64,000 nucleotides of DNA from Mesorhizobium tamadayense (GTDB lineage Bacteria; Pseudomonadota; Alphaproteobacteria; Rhizobiales; Rhizobiaceae). Below are positions 18,440 to 27,045 of this stretch, in pieces. The position numbers were made by a program, and so were the translations under genes. The notes beneath the pieces were generated by a model. It did not search any database. It was not told where the DNA came from and saw nothing but the letters and a program-made list of their open reading frames with translations. The stretch lies in the NCBI RefSeq assembly GCF_003863365.1, contig NZ_RQXT01000014.1:1-64000 (forward strand). The letters are read 5' to 3'. How positions within the stretch are numbered: position 1 is the stretch's first letter; each line of letters starts with the position of its first letter.

Positions 18440-19288
18440 TTGGATAAATCCCGCTACGATGATCGGTCGAGCGCGTGGCGCAAGCGCACTGGCGCAGGAC
18501 GCCCGCGCCCACGGCGCTGGGCCAGCGTGCCCATGCGGCTGGTCTTCGTGACCGTGGCTGCGGCCTCCGCTCTGGTGACGCAGTTTGTCACGCATAACAG
18601 CGGGTCGCTGCGGGAAATCAATCTGCAGAACTTGATCAAGCCGAGACCGGCAGCAATTGCTGGGGTCGCGTCTGTGGTCGACGGCGACACGATCGAGATC
18701 CATGGCCAGCGCATTCGCTTCAATGGTATCGATGCACCGGAGTCAGCACAGCAGTGCGACGACGCCAATGGCTTCCAGTATCAATGTGGCGTCAAGTCTG
18801 CCGCCGCTCTCGATGCCTTTCTCGCCGCCTCCCGACCGACCCAGTGCATGTTTGTGTCATGGGATCGCTACGGCCGCTATGTCGGCAATTGTAGCCGGGC
18901 CGATGGGGTCAGCGTCGCCGTCTGGATGGTCGAGAACGGCCAAGCTCTTGATTGGCCGAAATACAGCCAAGGTGATTACGCCATGCTGCAGGAGAAGGTC
19001 AAGGCGGCAAGGGTTGGCATCTGGGCAGGAACGTTTGAAGCGCCTTGGGATTGGCGTGCCGAGCATCGCGCTGACAATGAACAGCCATCGGCGATCGCTC
19101 CCCTGCTCGCAGCGTCGCCCAGTGCCTGCAACATCAAGGGCAACATCAACGCTCGCAGTGAGCACATCTATCACATGCCCGGCCAAGAGTATTACGATCG
19201 CACCGTGATCACGACCAGCAGGGGAGAGCGGTGGTTCTGCAGCGAGGAAGAGGCGGTGGCCGCTGGTTGGCGGAAAGCAAAGCGTTAA
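18440..19288 (+). CDS. Thermonuclease (SNase) family protein
   Basis: I choose the TTG at 18440, preceded by GGAGAAGG, giving 282 residues; the ATG at 18533 lacks a Shine-Dalgarno. A basic N-terminus leads into a hydrophobic anchor (RLVFVTVAAASALVTQFV). The SNase domain has VVDGDTIEI near residue 81 and RFNGIDAPES near residue 94, so the calcium-binding aspartates, the catalytic arginine and the glutamate are present. YGRYVGNC supplies the second arginine region. A C-terminal extension ends GERWFCSEEEAVAAGWRKA. It is probably a membrane-anchored or exported nuclease, a common rhizobial accessory gene. Confidence 0.88.
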   Translation: MDKSRYDDRSSAWRKRTGAGRPRPRRWASVPMRLVFVTVAAASALVTQFVTHNSGSLREINLQNLIKPRPAAIAGVASVVDGDTIEIHGQRIRFNGIDAPESAQQCDDANGFQYQCGVKSAAALDAFLAASRPTQCMFVSWDRYGRYVGNCSRADGVSVAVWMVENGQALDWPKYSQGDYAMLQEKVKAARVGIWAGTFEAPWDWRAEHRADNEQPSAIAPLLAASPSACNIKGNINARSEHIYHMPGQEYYDRTVITTSRGERWFCSEEEAVAAGWRKAKR

Positions 19289-19939
19289 GTCACAGGGGGG
19301 CAGGTGTTGCCCTGTTTTTCACCTGCGCTGGCGCGGGCCGCGGCAACGCGGAGTGCACATCGGCAACGGCCCCGAAAGTGCGACCTATGGCAGCGTCAAG
19401 ATCGCTGACTTCCGGCTGGCGACATCTCGCCCGGCCGGTCGACGGCATGGTGGTCAAGGCGAAAACGGCTACACGAGCAGGACATCGAATGGCCGCGCAT
19501 CAAGGGCTTCAACAGCCTCGCCCGAGACGTTGCAAAAGCGTCAAGGGCATGTCGGTCGGGGTGCGTGCGCGTATCCACTACATGAAGCGGAGGGATAACG
19601 CGGGCGTCGAGCGGCCACAGCTCCGAAATCATCGTCGACGCCGTCGAATTCCTCGCTTGACCCAAGCGCGACAGCACCAACCAGACCGAGGACACGGACG
19701 ATTTTCGTTTTAAGCCCGGCCCCCGTTGTTCGTAGGTCCAAGCGGGCGCTGCTGCATGGCAGTGTTGTTTTTCGGCAATAAGTATCAAACAGCGAAGGGT
19801 GGGACACAGCGGACAATACGTGGTCTTTGCTACCGAATGCCGCAGAAAAACTCGTTCTAACCCTTCTATGCAAAGAGGCCTTCCGCTAGGCTCACAGCCA
19901 ACGTGTGGGTAAGTTTCTGCTGCTATCATTCGTCCGCAC
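19289..19939. other. Region without a convincing gene
   Basis: There are 650 bp with no intact gene. Around 19440-19560 one plus frame reads QDIEWPRIKGFNSLARDVAK, which looks like decayed coding sequence, but its frame is interrupted on both sides. Nothing else was recognised. Confidence 0.4.
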
Positions 19940-20464
19940 ATGAGTATCAAAATGCCCTCTATCCCTGCTGTCGACAACGCAGACTGGCCCCGTGCTCTCG
20001 CGGCAGCAAACGCATGGCGTGGACGCTGTCTCGATATATTTGCTCGAAGCGAAGCAGCCGTTAGCGATACGCTTTTGGTTCTGGCGAACGTATCGGAGCG
20101 GGGCATCGTCGTGAAACTGCCCCATCTGGTCGGCCAGCGATTCGAGGAGTTGGCAAACTTGATCGGACCAGCCGGAGCTTTCGCCTTGGAAGGCAAGACA
20201 TCCGCAGTAGCTTTGTCGACCTTCCGCGCCCATGAAAGCCTTCGAGCATCGCTGTGCCACGGTGTCGGCAAAATTGTACTCGACCAACAAGGGGGTTGGT
20301 TGCTCGTGTTGCGGACACTTGCGTTCCGATCAAAGCAGCCGCAACGCACGGTGCTTGTTATTGAAGAGAACGAAGCCGAAGGATTGGTAAAATCGCTCCA
20401 AGCCGCTGGGCAGCGGCTCCGCTCAGAATTAGGAAACCTACGGCACACCCTGAGCCCGACCTGA
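19940..20464 (+). CDS. Hypothetical protein
   Basis: This 174-residue mostly helical, soluble protein starts MSIKMPSIPAVDNADWPRAL and contains KLPHLVGQRFEELANLIGP and a charged C-terminus (SLQAAGQRLRSELGNLR). The composition is clearly protein-like and the strand is free of competing frames. No family is recognised. A second ATG four codons in (MPSIPAV) is an alternative start. The following short frame begins three bases after its stop. Confidence 0.65.
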   Translation: MSIKMPSIPAVDNADWPRALAAANAWRGRCLDIFARSEAAVSDTLLVLANVSERGIVVKLPHLVGQRFEELANLIGPAGAFALEGKTSAVALSTFRAHESLRASLCHGVGKIVLDQQGGWLLVLRTLAFRSKQPQRTVLVIEENEAEGLVKSLQAAGQRLRSELGNLRHTLSPT

Positions 20465-20466
20465 TA

Positions 20467-20877
20467 GTGGCGGATGAATCTCGACCCTGCCCTGCACAGG
20501 TGCGCGACAGGTGCATCGTGGGCGTGGCAATCTACGAATTCGAAACCGACGGCCGCCCTTCGGTCACCTGCCATGGTCCGCGTTCATACGGCGTGATGAT
20601 CGACGCAATCCGCCAGAGGTGGAGACGCGGCACGATAGATGACCCCCGTCGAAGTATCTTCAGCGAGGAGAGGGTGGGAACCGACGTAGGCCCCTGCTGC
20701 GCCTGCGGGAAGAAGCTCTTGATCGGGTTGGGTTGGTCCCCTGCCCAGTCGGCAGTAGCGGTCTGCTATCGAATTGGATGCCTCACCGGGATAGCAAGAC
20801 TTGTGGCTCAAATCACACGCATCCAGAAAAGCCGATTTTTTGCCAGGCAACGAACACCCGTCACCCCCAGCGGCTGA
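20467..20877 (+). CDS. Doubtful hypothetical ORF
   Basis: This 136-codon frame starts with GTG two bases after the previous stop. Its first part (RCIVGVAIYEFETDGRPSV, then YGVMIDAIRQRW) looks protein-like. Its end overlaps the antisense WGR gene and carries shadow-like composition. If real it would be a short soluble protein translated with the gene before it. I cannot name it. Confidence 0.3.
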   Translation: MADESRPCPAQVRDRCIVGVAIYEFETDGRPSVTCHGPRSYGVMIDAIRQRWRRGTIDDPRRSIFSEERVGTDVGPCCACGKKLLIGLGWSPAQSAVAVCYRIGCLTGIARLVAQITRIQKSRFFARQRTPVTPSG

Positions 20878-21161
20878 CCCGTCAACCAGACGGCATCGCT
20901 TCTGCGCGTCGGGTAGGCGGATCTCGGCTGATAGCCGCGCATCCGCTTGGCGCGCAGCAGCTCGAGGAAAAGCCCGACGGCTTCGCCCTCGGTATCGAAG
21001 GAGTGCTGTACCGTGCGGCCGGTGGTTCCAATCCGGCCCCAACGGCGGACCAGGCAGGTCTGGCCGAACAGCGTCTCCTCGATCGACAGCGCATAGAAGC
21101 GCGCCATGTTCCGATCCGCCTCGTGGCGTTCGATATAGAGGCGATAGTGCTGCGCGATCAT
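20808..21161 (-). CDS. WGR domain-containing protein
   Basis: The 117-residue protein is essentially one WGR domain: YRLYIERHEADRNMARFYAL, then LVRRWGRIGTTGR and the closing LFLELLRAKRMRGYQ. In large proteins such as PARP and some molybdate-metabolism regulators this domain binds DNA or regulates activity. Stand-alone versions are common on rhizobial plasmids and islands and have no proven role. The last 30 residues after RGYQPR are variable and may be extra sequence past the usual end. Confidence 0.85.
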   Translation of the reverse strand: MIAQHYRLYIERHEADRNMARFYALSIEETLFGQTCLVRRWGRIGTTGRTVQHSFDTEGEAVGLFLELLRAKRMRGYQPRSAYPTRRSDAVWLTGQPLGVTGVRCLAKNRLFWMRVI

Positions 21162-21373
21162 GGCGGACAGAATCGCGCAGCCGGACGCGCGCGTCCAATG
21201 ATTGGTTTGAATCAGCGGACGCGGATCGATTCACTCGCGTGATGGATGGAACCGAACGTCAGTCGTTCAGCGGCATCTGTGATGGCCTTCCCCGGAGAGA
21301 TGTAGCGAAGCCTCGTTGGGCCCGAGTCGCACGCGGGCGGTCGTAACGAATCGACGCTGATTGGCGCGTCTGG

Positions 21374-21715
21374 CTACTTCGGCTGGCGAGCAAGGAATTC
21401 CGTTATCAGGCCCTGCACCACCTCCTGCATGGTTGTCCTATTGCGCGCGCAATGGACCTGCAGCTCGATCATCTGCGAGACCGGAATGCGTGTGTGCAGC
21501 CGGGCTGTCTCGCCGTCTGCCTTTGGCCTTTCGAGCTTCGCTTTCGCCGCTCTGGCAGACTGGGCTCTCGTCTGCTCCTCCAGGCTGTCCGTTTCGCTGA
21601 TGCTAGACTCCACTATGGCAGCCATGTTGCGCGAGAACGGATCATCCGAACGTGCACGCGATTTCAAGGCGGGCAGCGGGAGCTGGTTCGCGGTCCGATC
21701 GCTTTTCTCGTTCAT
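21374..21715 (-). CDS. Small ParA-associated protein (ribbon-helix-helix-like)
   Basis: This 113-residue protein begins at an ATG overlapping the parA stop by four bases, so it is the second gene of the partition operon. The N-terminal half is polar and likely disordered. The C-terminal half, RLHTRIPVSQMIELQVHCAR and the helix after it, resembles a ribbon-helix-helix DNA-binding fold (strand, then two helices). By position and fold it is a candidate ParB-like centromere-binding partner or regulator, which is inference. It may bind the palindromes upstream of parA. Confidence 0.65.
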   Translation of the reverse strand: MNEKSDRTANQLPLPALKSRARSDDPFSRNMAAIVESSISETDSLEEQTRAQSARAAKAKLERPKADGETARLHTRIPVSQMIELQVHCARNRTTMQEVVQGLITEFLARQPK

Positions 21716-22404
21716 GGCGTGGTGGCTCCGTTCAGTTTGCGGATGATCTCGGCAGTCAGGGCATTCGTCTGGTCGCGAGCGTCCTGCACGGCCTTGTTCA
21801 CAGGCTGCGCTTCGTAAAGCGTCCCGGCCGTTGCGATCGAGGCGAAGGTCGGCCGCTGCGACAAAAAGGTCTCAAGCACGCTGGCGTCCGCCTGCCGCAA
21901 CAGCTGGATCGCTGTGCGGAAGGCCATGGTGTTGTGCTCGATCCCCGAAACCATGTTGAGCATCACCGCGTAGGGAATCTCGCGGTGGCGCCCTCCAAGT
22001 GAGCGGATGTGCCGGATGAGACCGAGGCATTGCTTGACATCGAAGACATGCGCTTTCGTCGGAATCAGCACGAAGTCGGCATTGGCGACGGCCGGGCCGA
22101 GTGCGGCCACGGCCGTGCCCTGTACATCCACCAGCAGCAGGTCCTCGGCGTCGGATTGCGCCAGGCGATCGATCAGTTCGTCGGTCGAGCCGATGGGGAT
22201 GACGTCGATGTTTGAAAGAGCGTACCCTGCGCGGCGACTGTTTTTGCTCCACTCCACCGCGGACAGTTGCGGATCGGTGTCGAGCACCGTCACCCGATGA
22301 CCGGCGGCGGCGAATTCGCCAGCGAGCAGGATGGTGGTCATGGTCTTGCCGACCCCGCCTTTGGGGGAGGCCACTGTGATTTGCACCGCGCGTTGTTCCG
22401 GCAT
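21712..22404 (-). CDS. parA: ParA-family partition ATPase
   Basis: I start at the ATG at 22402-22404 (MPEQRAVQITVASPKGG), giving 230 residues; the open frame upstream runs through the operator palindromes. The deviant Walker A KGGVGKTMTT starts near residue 13, the Walker A' region VLDTDPQLSAVEW near residue 40, and Walker B LLLVDVQG near residue 83. This is the short ParA/MinD-like type (no N-terminal HTH) used for segregation by small plasmids and integrative elements. It is transcribed away from the mobilisation genes. Confidence 0.88.
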   Translation of the reverse strand: MPEQRAVQITVASPKGGVGKTMTTILLAGEFAAAGHRVTVLDTDPQLSAVEWSKNSRRAGYALSNIDVIPIGSTDELIDRLAQSDAEDLLLVDVQGTAVAALGPAVANADFVLIPTKAHVFDVKQCLGLIRHIRSLGGRHREIPYAVMLNMVSGIEHNTMAFRTAIQLLRQADASVLETFLSQRPTFASIATAGTLYEAQPVNKAVQDARDQTNALTAEIIRKLNGATTP

Positions 22405-22430
22405 TGTTTTTTCCCAATGTTCCGTTCGAC

Positions 22431-22466
22431 TTTGGCGCCAAATCGCACGGACGATTTGGCGCCAAA
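22431..22466. promoter_or_regulatory. Twin operator palindromes upstream of parA
   Basis: Two exact copies of TTTGGCGCCAAA lie at 22431-22442 and 22455-22466, centres 24 bp apart, 26 bp upstream of the parA start. The spacing of slightly more than two helical turns suggests cooperative binding by a dimeric regulator. A third, related palindrome is at 22644-22657. Confidence 0.7.
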
Positions 22467-22467
22467 G

Positions 22468-22681
22468 TGACTTCCTTGCATTATGGCTATGCGCCGATGC
22501 GGCAAGGTGCGAAGGCACATAAGCGACTGTGTGATAATATGAATTTGTGCCACCGGCGCAATGTTTCTAGAGGCATGAATGATTCTGGATTATCGAATCA
22601 CAGAGTCAGTATAATGTTGAATAGTAAATTGACAAGATACGCAATTTGGGTCCAAATCGCTGAGCAGGTCGTCGCTTCGCT
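22468..22681. other. Candidate oriT / divergent promoter region
   Basis: This AT-rich, gene-free stretch separates parA from the divergent mobC-relaxase operon, the usual location of oriT for MOBP relaxases. It holds an inverted repeat TGATTC (22580-22585) / GAATCA (22595-22600) and the palindrome ATTTGG-GT-CCAAAT (22644-22657), which matches the parA operators in its arms. No nic consensus was recognised. Confidence 0.45.
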
Positions 22682-23143
22682 TTGACCTGGACCGTCTTCG
22701 ACGGGAGGCCCATCCGCCATAGCGAGGGAATTTTGGACACCAGCGCCGCCCACAAGGACACCCGAAAGCGCTCCCGGATCGATGTCGGGCCGGAGGCGGG
22801 CGCGCTCCTGGATGAGGCCTGCAAGGTGTTCCAGCTTGACCGGGCGGAGACGTTGCGGCGCATTATCCGGGCCAGCCTGGATGTCGGTCCCGCGCTGTCA
22901 GCTGAGAATTCACGAACTGTCGCAGCCTTGGCCTCGCAAGTCCGGATGGTCGGCCGAAACCTCAGCCAGCTTCTCCATGCCATTCATTCCGGCGATGCTG
23001 TCCCCATGCAAGCGGCGTTACCGATATGGGAAGCACTGGATGAGAGGGTGAAAGCCGTCGACGCCGAACTGACGGCGATGACGATTGCCCATGGCCTGAA
23101 ACTTCGGAAGGCGGCGCATCTGCTGGATGGTGAGGACGCGTGA
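22682..23143 (+). CDS. MobC-like relaxosome accessory protein
   Basis: This protein of up to 153 residues has a ribbon-helix-helix-like region (RSRIDVGPEAGALLDEACK, then DRAETLRRIIRASL) followed by the MobC-type signature VRMVGRNLSQLLHAIHSG near residue 95. MobC proteins bind oriT and help the relaxase load. Its start is uncertain: the TTG at 22682 or a later TTG at 22733 (MDTSAAHKDTRK). Its stop overlaps the GTG start of the relaxase (GTGA), so the two are co-translated. Confidence 0.75.
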   Translation: MTWTVFDGRPIRHSEGILDTSAAHKDTRKRSRIDVGPEAGALLDEACKVFQLDRAETLRRIIRASLDVGPALSAENSRTVAALASQVRMVGRNLSQLLHAIHSGDAVPMQAALPIWEALDERVKAVDAELTAMTIAHGLKLRKAAHLLDGEDA

Positions 23144-25410
23144 ACCTCGACCAGTCCTCCATACAGGCAATAGCCGATCGGATCCGCGCGAGCGCAGCTT
23201 TTGAAGAAGAGAACCGCAAGCGTCGAAATCAGGCCATGTTGTCCTTTGCTGGAAATGACGATGATTGGTTGTTCAAGACGGTTCGCGGCCGGACGGGGAA
23301 GGGCGGTTTGGGGGGAAGCCAGCCACCGGAACCGGCCGTGCCGCGCTCGTCTGCCCGGGAGCTGGAGCCGCCGCGCGGTAAAGCTGGGCGACTCAACCTC
23401 GGCCAGCCAACGAAGCGGCGGAAGCTCGCCGGCGGACCTGCGCCGAGGGCCGCTGCCGACAAGCTGGCGGCCGGGTATCAGCCGGCCGTTCTGAAGGTGA
23501 TTTCCTACGGGCATGGCGTCACAAGGGCAGCCGCCATCGGTCAATATATCCAGAAGGAGGGCGTCGCGCTCGAAACGCATGACGCGCGCATCCTCGCAAC
23601 GCAGGAGGCCGTTGCCGAGGAAATGAAACAGTGGGGCAAAGGCTTCGACAAGCGGCGGGAAAGCGAGGATGTGGCGACGTTCCGGCTTTCGCTGGCAGGG
23701 GAGGAGAGTGCCGAGCGCCTTTCACTGGCAGTCCAGGCCGGTTTTGCCGGTCACGGTTTCGCCTATCGCATCGACACACTGCAGGACGGATCGAGCGTCG
23801 CGCGTGTTGTCGCGACAATGGCGGGACACAGCGTCGTGCAGGGTGAGGGCGGGGACGAGAAGGTGAAGCATCGGTTTCACCTTTCCGATCGGCGCCAGCA
23901 TGATCGCCAGTTCTCGGCCCCAACCCGGGCCATCATCGCCTTGCGGATCTCCGACGCGCTTAGCGTCAAGGAGGATGCCGTTTCGGTGAAGCCACTTGGG
24001 GAACCCAGCCACGGCAAAGCCGGTGTCGTGTTCCAGCTCTCGCGCCTTACCCATGACGGAGCGGCGATCGGCGCCGCCGGCGCCACGATCGCGTCTGAGG
24101 AGGCGGTTCGGCAGACCGCGCAGTCCTGGGACAAGACGCTGAATTCCTACAAGCCTCGCGACACCATGCACATGATCCTGTCGGCCAAGGCGGGCGAGGA
24201 CAGGCAAGCTCTGGTAAGGGCCGCGCGTGGGTTCCTGCATGAGCAGTTCCCCAATCACAAATTCGCCTTCGGCATGCATGCCGATATGGCCGAGGAGGGC
24301 GGCCATATTCATGTCCATGCCATCGTCGCGGTGAAGGGTGAGGACGGTGAGCGCTTGCGACCAGGCCCGGCCCAGCTTCGCGAATGGCGCGCGCTCTATG
24401 CTCAGCACGCACAAGCGCAAGGTATGAAAATCGTCGCGACCTCCGCGGCCTATCGTGCGTCATCACAAAGCTATGGTCCGCGCGACAAGGCGATCGTGGC
24501 GGCAGCGGACAAGCCGCGGCCGGGCAGGGAGGCGCGGGACCGCGCCTATGCCCGTGCAAACCCGCATGTCATCGAGAAAGCTCGCCAGCGGATCAGCTAC
24601 GCAAAGGCCAACCCGATAAAGATTCCGATTTCGGCGCGCCAGCTGCAGGCCACCCAGACAAGCCTTCAGGACTGGCGCTCGGTCGCTGCTTCTCAACCGG
24701 ATAACGCGATAGTGAGTCAATTCATTGATCGGATGACGCAAGCCTTCCGATCCGGTACTGTTGTGGTCGCTATTCGAGATGGAAAGGGTGTTCGAATGAG
24801 TTCAGATGCCACCGCGGACCAGATGCGGGAAAACCTAAAAGAGATCAACGAGACCGTTAACAAGACCGCGGCGATGATGAACGGCCAGACCAAAGCGGAG
24901 TTCTTACGGCGCGCAGCGCCCACCATGGAACTGCTTGCGATCCGGACGGATCTCAAATCCCTGCAGGAAGGTGGCGTCACGCATGTCAACGAAGACCAGG
25001 CCCATCGGATTGCCGGCGCACGCGCCGAAGCTTTGATCCATCGCGCCCAGGAGATCGAGGCGGCTGAGCGGCTTGAGGCCGATCGCGCTCGCGAGATCCG
25101 CAACCGCGCCATCGAGCAGGAGATCCGTGACGAACGCGCTGGATCGGCTGATCCGACCTCGCTTGAGCAGGTTGCGCAAGACCGCGAAATGGTGCGCAAC
25201 GCCGAAAGCATCGCTGCGAAGGAAGCCCGCGAGGCACACGCCGCAAGCGAAGCCGCGCGGGCATTGGCGCAGAATCCTAACGAGCGGCTTGATCCCGAGA
25301 TCGTCAAAGGCGAACGGCTCGAAGAACTGCAGCGCCTGCAGTCGAGGAGCATCAACACCGCTCCGGTCGAAGGCGAAGAGCCCGATTCACAAAAGCCGCA
25401 AAAGCAGTAG
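23140..25410 (+). CDS. MOBP/VirD2-like relaxase
   Basis: The 756-residue relaxase has a disordered N-terminal extension of about 110 residues, then VISYGHGVTRAAAIGQYIQ, matching motif I of VirD2-like enzymes. The metal-binding histidine motif GGHIHVHAIVAV is near residue 387, and the charged helical C-terminus probably serves coupling-protein recognition. It nicks oriT and pilots the strand through the VirB/VirD4 channel. The gap of about 260 residues between motif I and the histidine motif is much longer than in classic VirD2, so this is a divergent, large subfamily. The GTG start overlaps mobC. Confidence 0.85.
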   Translation: MNLDQSSIQAIADRIRASAAFEEENRKRRNQAMLSFAGNDDDWLFKTVRGRTGKGGLGGSQPPEPAVPRSSARELEPPRGKAGRLNLGQPTKRRKLAGGPAPRAAADKLAAGYQPAVLKVISYGHGVTRAAAIGQYIQKEGVALETHDARILATQEAVAEEMKQWGKGFDKRRESEDVATFRLSLAGEESAERLSLAVQAGFAGHGFAYRIDTLQDGSSVARVVATMAGHSVVQGEGGDEKVKHRFHLSDRRQHDRQFSAPTRAIIALRISDALSVKEDAVSVKPLGEPSHGKAGVVFQLSRLTHDGAAIGAAGATIASEEAVRQTAQSWDKTLNSYKPRDTMHMILSAKAGEDRQALVRAARGFLHEQFPNHKFAFGMHADMAEEGGHIHVHAIVAVKGEDGERLRPGPAQLREWRALYAQHAQAQGMKIVATSAAYRASSQSYGPRDKAIVAAADKPRPGREARDRAYARANPHVIEKARQRISYAKANPIKIPISARQLQATQTSLQDWRSVAASQPDNAIVSQFIDRMTQAFRSGTVVVAIRDGKGVRMSSDATADQMRENLKEINETVNKTAAMMNGQTKAEFLRRAAPTMELLAIRTDLKSLQEGGVTHVNEDQAHRIAGARAEALIHRAQEIEAAERLEADRAREIRNRAIEQEIRDERAGSADPTSLEQVAQDREMVRNAESIAAKEAREAHAASEAARALAQNPNERLDPEIVKGERLEELQRLQSRSINTAPVEGEEPDSQKPQKQ

Positions 25411-25421
25411 TTGCCTCTTCA

Positions 25422-25707
25422 TTATGCAGCCTCTTTTACCCGGATTTCTATATCCAGGTGTGCGGAGGCGGCGATGTTGACAAGTGCGTCAAGCGAGAAT
25501 TTGGCGAGCTTACCGCGCAGCAGATCATTGGTGCGAAGGCGCGTCAGGCCGAGCCGCTTGGCGTTCCTCCTGAGGAATGTCCCAACGCTGGACTATTTCG
25601 TAGAGCAGCGCCGAGCGCGCTCTAAGGTTTGCTGCCTCCTGTTCGGTGTCCGCCAGGGCGTCCCAGACGTTCTCATGGATTTCTACGTTCATCGTTCTGC
25701 CTTCCAT
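25422..25707 (-). pseudogene. Frameshifted HTH antitoxin-like gene (HTH_37 type)
   Basis: Reading leftward from 25707, MNVEIHENVWDALADTEQEA and LYEIVQRWDIPQEE look like the N-terminus of an XRE/HTH_37 regulator. The frame changes near 25562 and the rest continues in another frame as KRLGLTRLRTNDLLRGKLAK to AASAHLDIEIRVKEAA, ending at TAA 25422-25424. Together this is one complete HTH protein of about 95 residues with a single small indel inside the recognition region. Such proteins are usually antitoxins with a RelE-like toxin upstream; none is visible here. Confidence 0.7.
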
Positions 25708-25761
25708 CGTTTTAGCCGCTGAGCCGCCAGATCGAGGTCTTTAACAAATACGAGCGTTTAT

Positions 25762-26170
25762 GTGGCGACACTTCTCGGCCATGCCCGCGTATCGAAAACC
25801 GACGGCAGCCACGTCCGCGATCTTCAGTGCGATGCGCTGGCCCAGGCCGGTTTCGATACCGAGAACATCTATGAGGACGCGGCATCCGGCCGCAAAGACA
25901 ATCGCCCTCGTCTGGCGGGCCTGCCTGAAAGGGCTCCGGGCTGACGACATTCTCGTTGCATGGAAGCTGGACCGCCGCGGGCGTGACCTGCGCCACCTCG
26001 TCAATCTTGTCGATGATTTGATGAAGCGGAACCTCGGCCTGAAGGTGCTTGCCGGTGAAGGCGCGTCGGCGGCACCTCGATTGCCAACGGTCGCCTCGTG
26101 TTTGCGATCCTTGCTTGCCAGCGACTTGTGCGCCGAGGTCGGGATCACACGACAGACCCTCTCTACCGGT
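25762..26170 (+). pseudogene. Serine recombinase (transposon resolvase) pseudogene
   Basis: The start GTG at 25762 gives ATLLGHARVSKTDGS with the catalytic serine of the resolvase family, then DLQCDALAQAGFDTENIYED and GRKDNRP. A frameshift near 25915 moves the homology to another frame: LRADDILVAWKLDRRGRDLR and HLVNLVDDLMKRNLGLKVL. A further change leads to ANGRLVFAILA. The rest of the catalytic domain and the HTH are lost. It is a relic of a Tn3-like or similar transposon. Confidence 0.8.
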
Positions 26171-26360
26171 TTGTCGGGCCAAAAGGCAGTTTGCGCGCCC
26201 CTTGAGAAAGGACTGAAATCCTCTTTTGACCTCTGCCGCAGTCTTCTGAAATCGATATCAGTACGCGCAACACGAACAAGACCACCCGGCAGCACGAGCC
26301 CGGTCGGCGCGCTGCCGAAGGATCACGTCGAGAATAGCCGGTGCCAATTTATATTAGTCC

Positions 26361-26651
26361 TCAAACAGTATCGCGGCATGGTCCATCGCGCCCGTGGAGG
26401 ACATGTATGATCACAATCTGTTCTCGTTCAACAGGGTAGAAAATCAAGTAACCGCCATGAACTCTGCGGCGAATGCCGTGCCGTTCATATCGAGGCACCA
26501 AAGGAGAGCCCTTCGGAGTCTCGGTTAAGGCTTCACATTTACCGCGTAGCTCTTGGATGAACGAAAGAGCACGACGAGGATTATCCTTCGCTATGTAGGC
26601 GGCAACCCGTTCAAGATCGCTTTCGGCTTCGTCCGAAAACTCGACGATCAT
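26361..26651 (-). CDS. parE: ParE-family toxin
   Basis: The 96-residue protein matches the RelE/ParE toxin fold: MIVEFSDEAESDLERVAAYI, then ELRGKCEALTETPKGSP, the basic YERHGIRRRVHGGYLIFY, and IVIIHVLHGRD at the end. ParE toxins poison DNA gyrase. It starts inside the stop of the antitoxin gene (ATGA overlap), the standard ParDE order. It is probably an addiction module that stabilises the conjugative element. Confidence 0.9.
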   Translation of the reverse strand: MIVEFSDEAESDLERVAAYIAKDNPRRALSFIQELRGKCEALTETPKGSPLVPRYERHGIRRRVHGGYLIFYPVEREQIVIIHVLHGRDGPCRDTV

Positions 26652-26914
26652 GCTGACTTTTCGGCCTGTTCAGCCATAGAGCGATACTTTGCTTCAAGTC
26701 GGTCAAAAACGTCGCTCGCGGGTTTCGTTCGACCTGCATCAGCATCGGCAATACCGCGCATGATTGAGGCGTCAAGGGCGAGAAGGCGCGTCTCACGATC
26801 TTGAATCAGCCGCACGCCCTCCCGCAGCACTTCACTTTTCGAGCCATAGCGGCCCGTATCGACGAGCTGCTGGATATAGCTTTCGAGCTGTTTACGCAGA
26901 TCGGCACTGATCAT
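26648..26914 (-). CDS. parD: ParD-family antitoxin
   Basis: I start at the ATG 26914, which has an excellent GAAGGAGG ribosome-binding site; an upstream GTG/ATG extension to 26947 lacks one. The 88-residue product has an N-terminal ribbon-helix-helix with ISADLRKQLESYIQQLV and GSKSEVLREGVRLI, then a C-terminal toxin-binding tail. ParD neutralises ParE and represses its own promoter. It overlaps parE by four bases. Confidence 0.9.
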   Translation of the reverse strand: MISADLRKQLESYIQQLVDTGRYGSKSEVLREGVRLIQDRETRLLALDASIMRGIADADAGRTKPASDVFDRLEAKYRSMAEQAEKSA

Positions 26915-27045
26915 GCGCAAAGCCTCCTTCGGACGAGTTGCTCTCAAAATAGGTCGCTTATCAACTATTATAAAGGGACCATCGTTATCGGCCCGGCCGG
27001 GAATTGGCGTGATGACCCGATGACTTCATGAGATCACGGCTTCCC

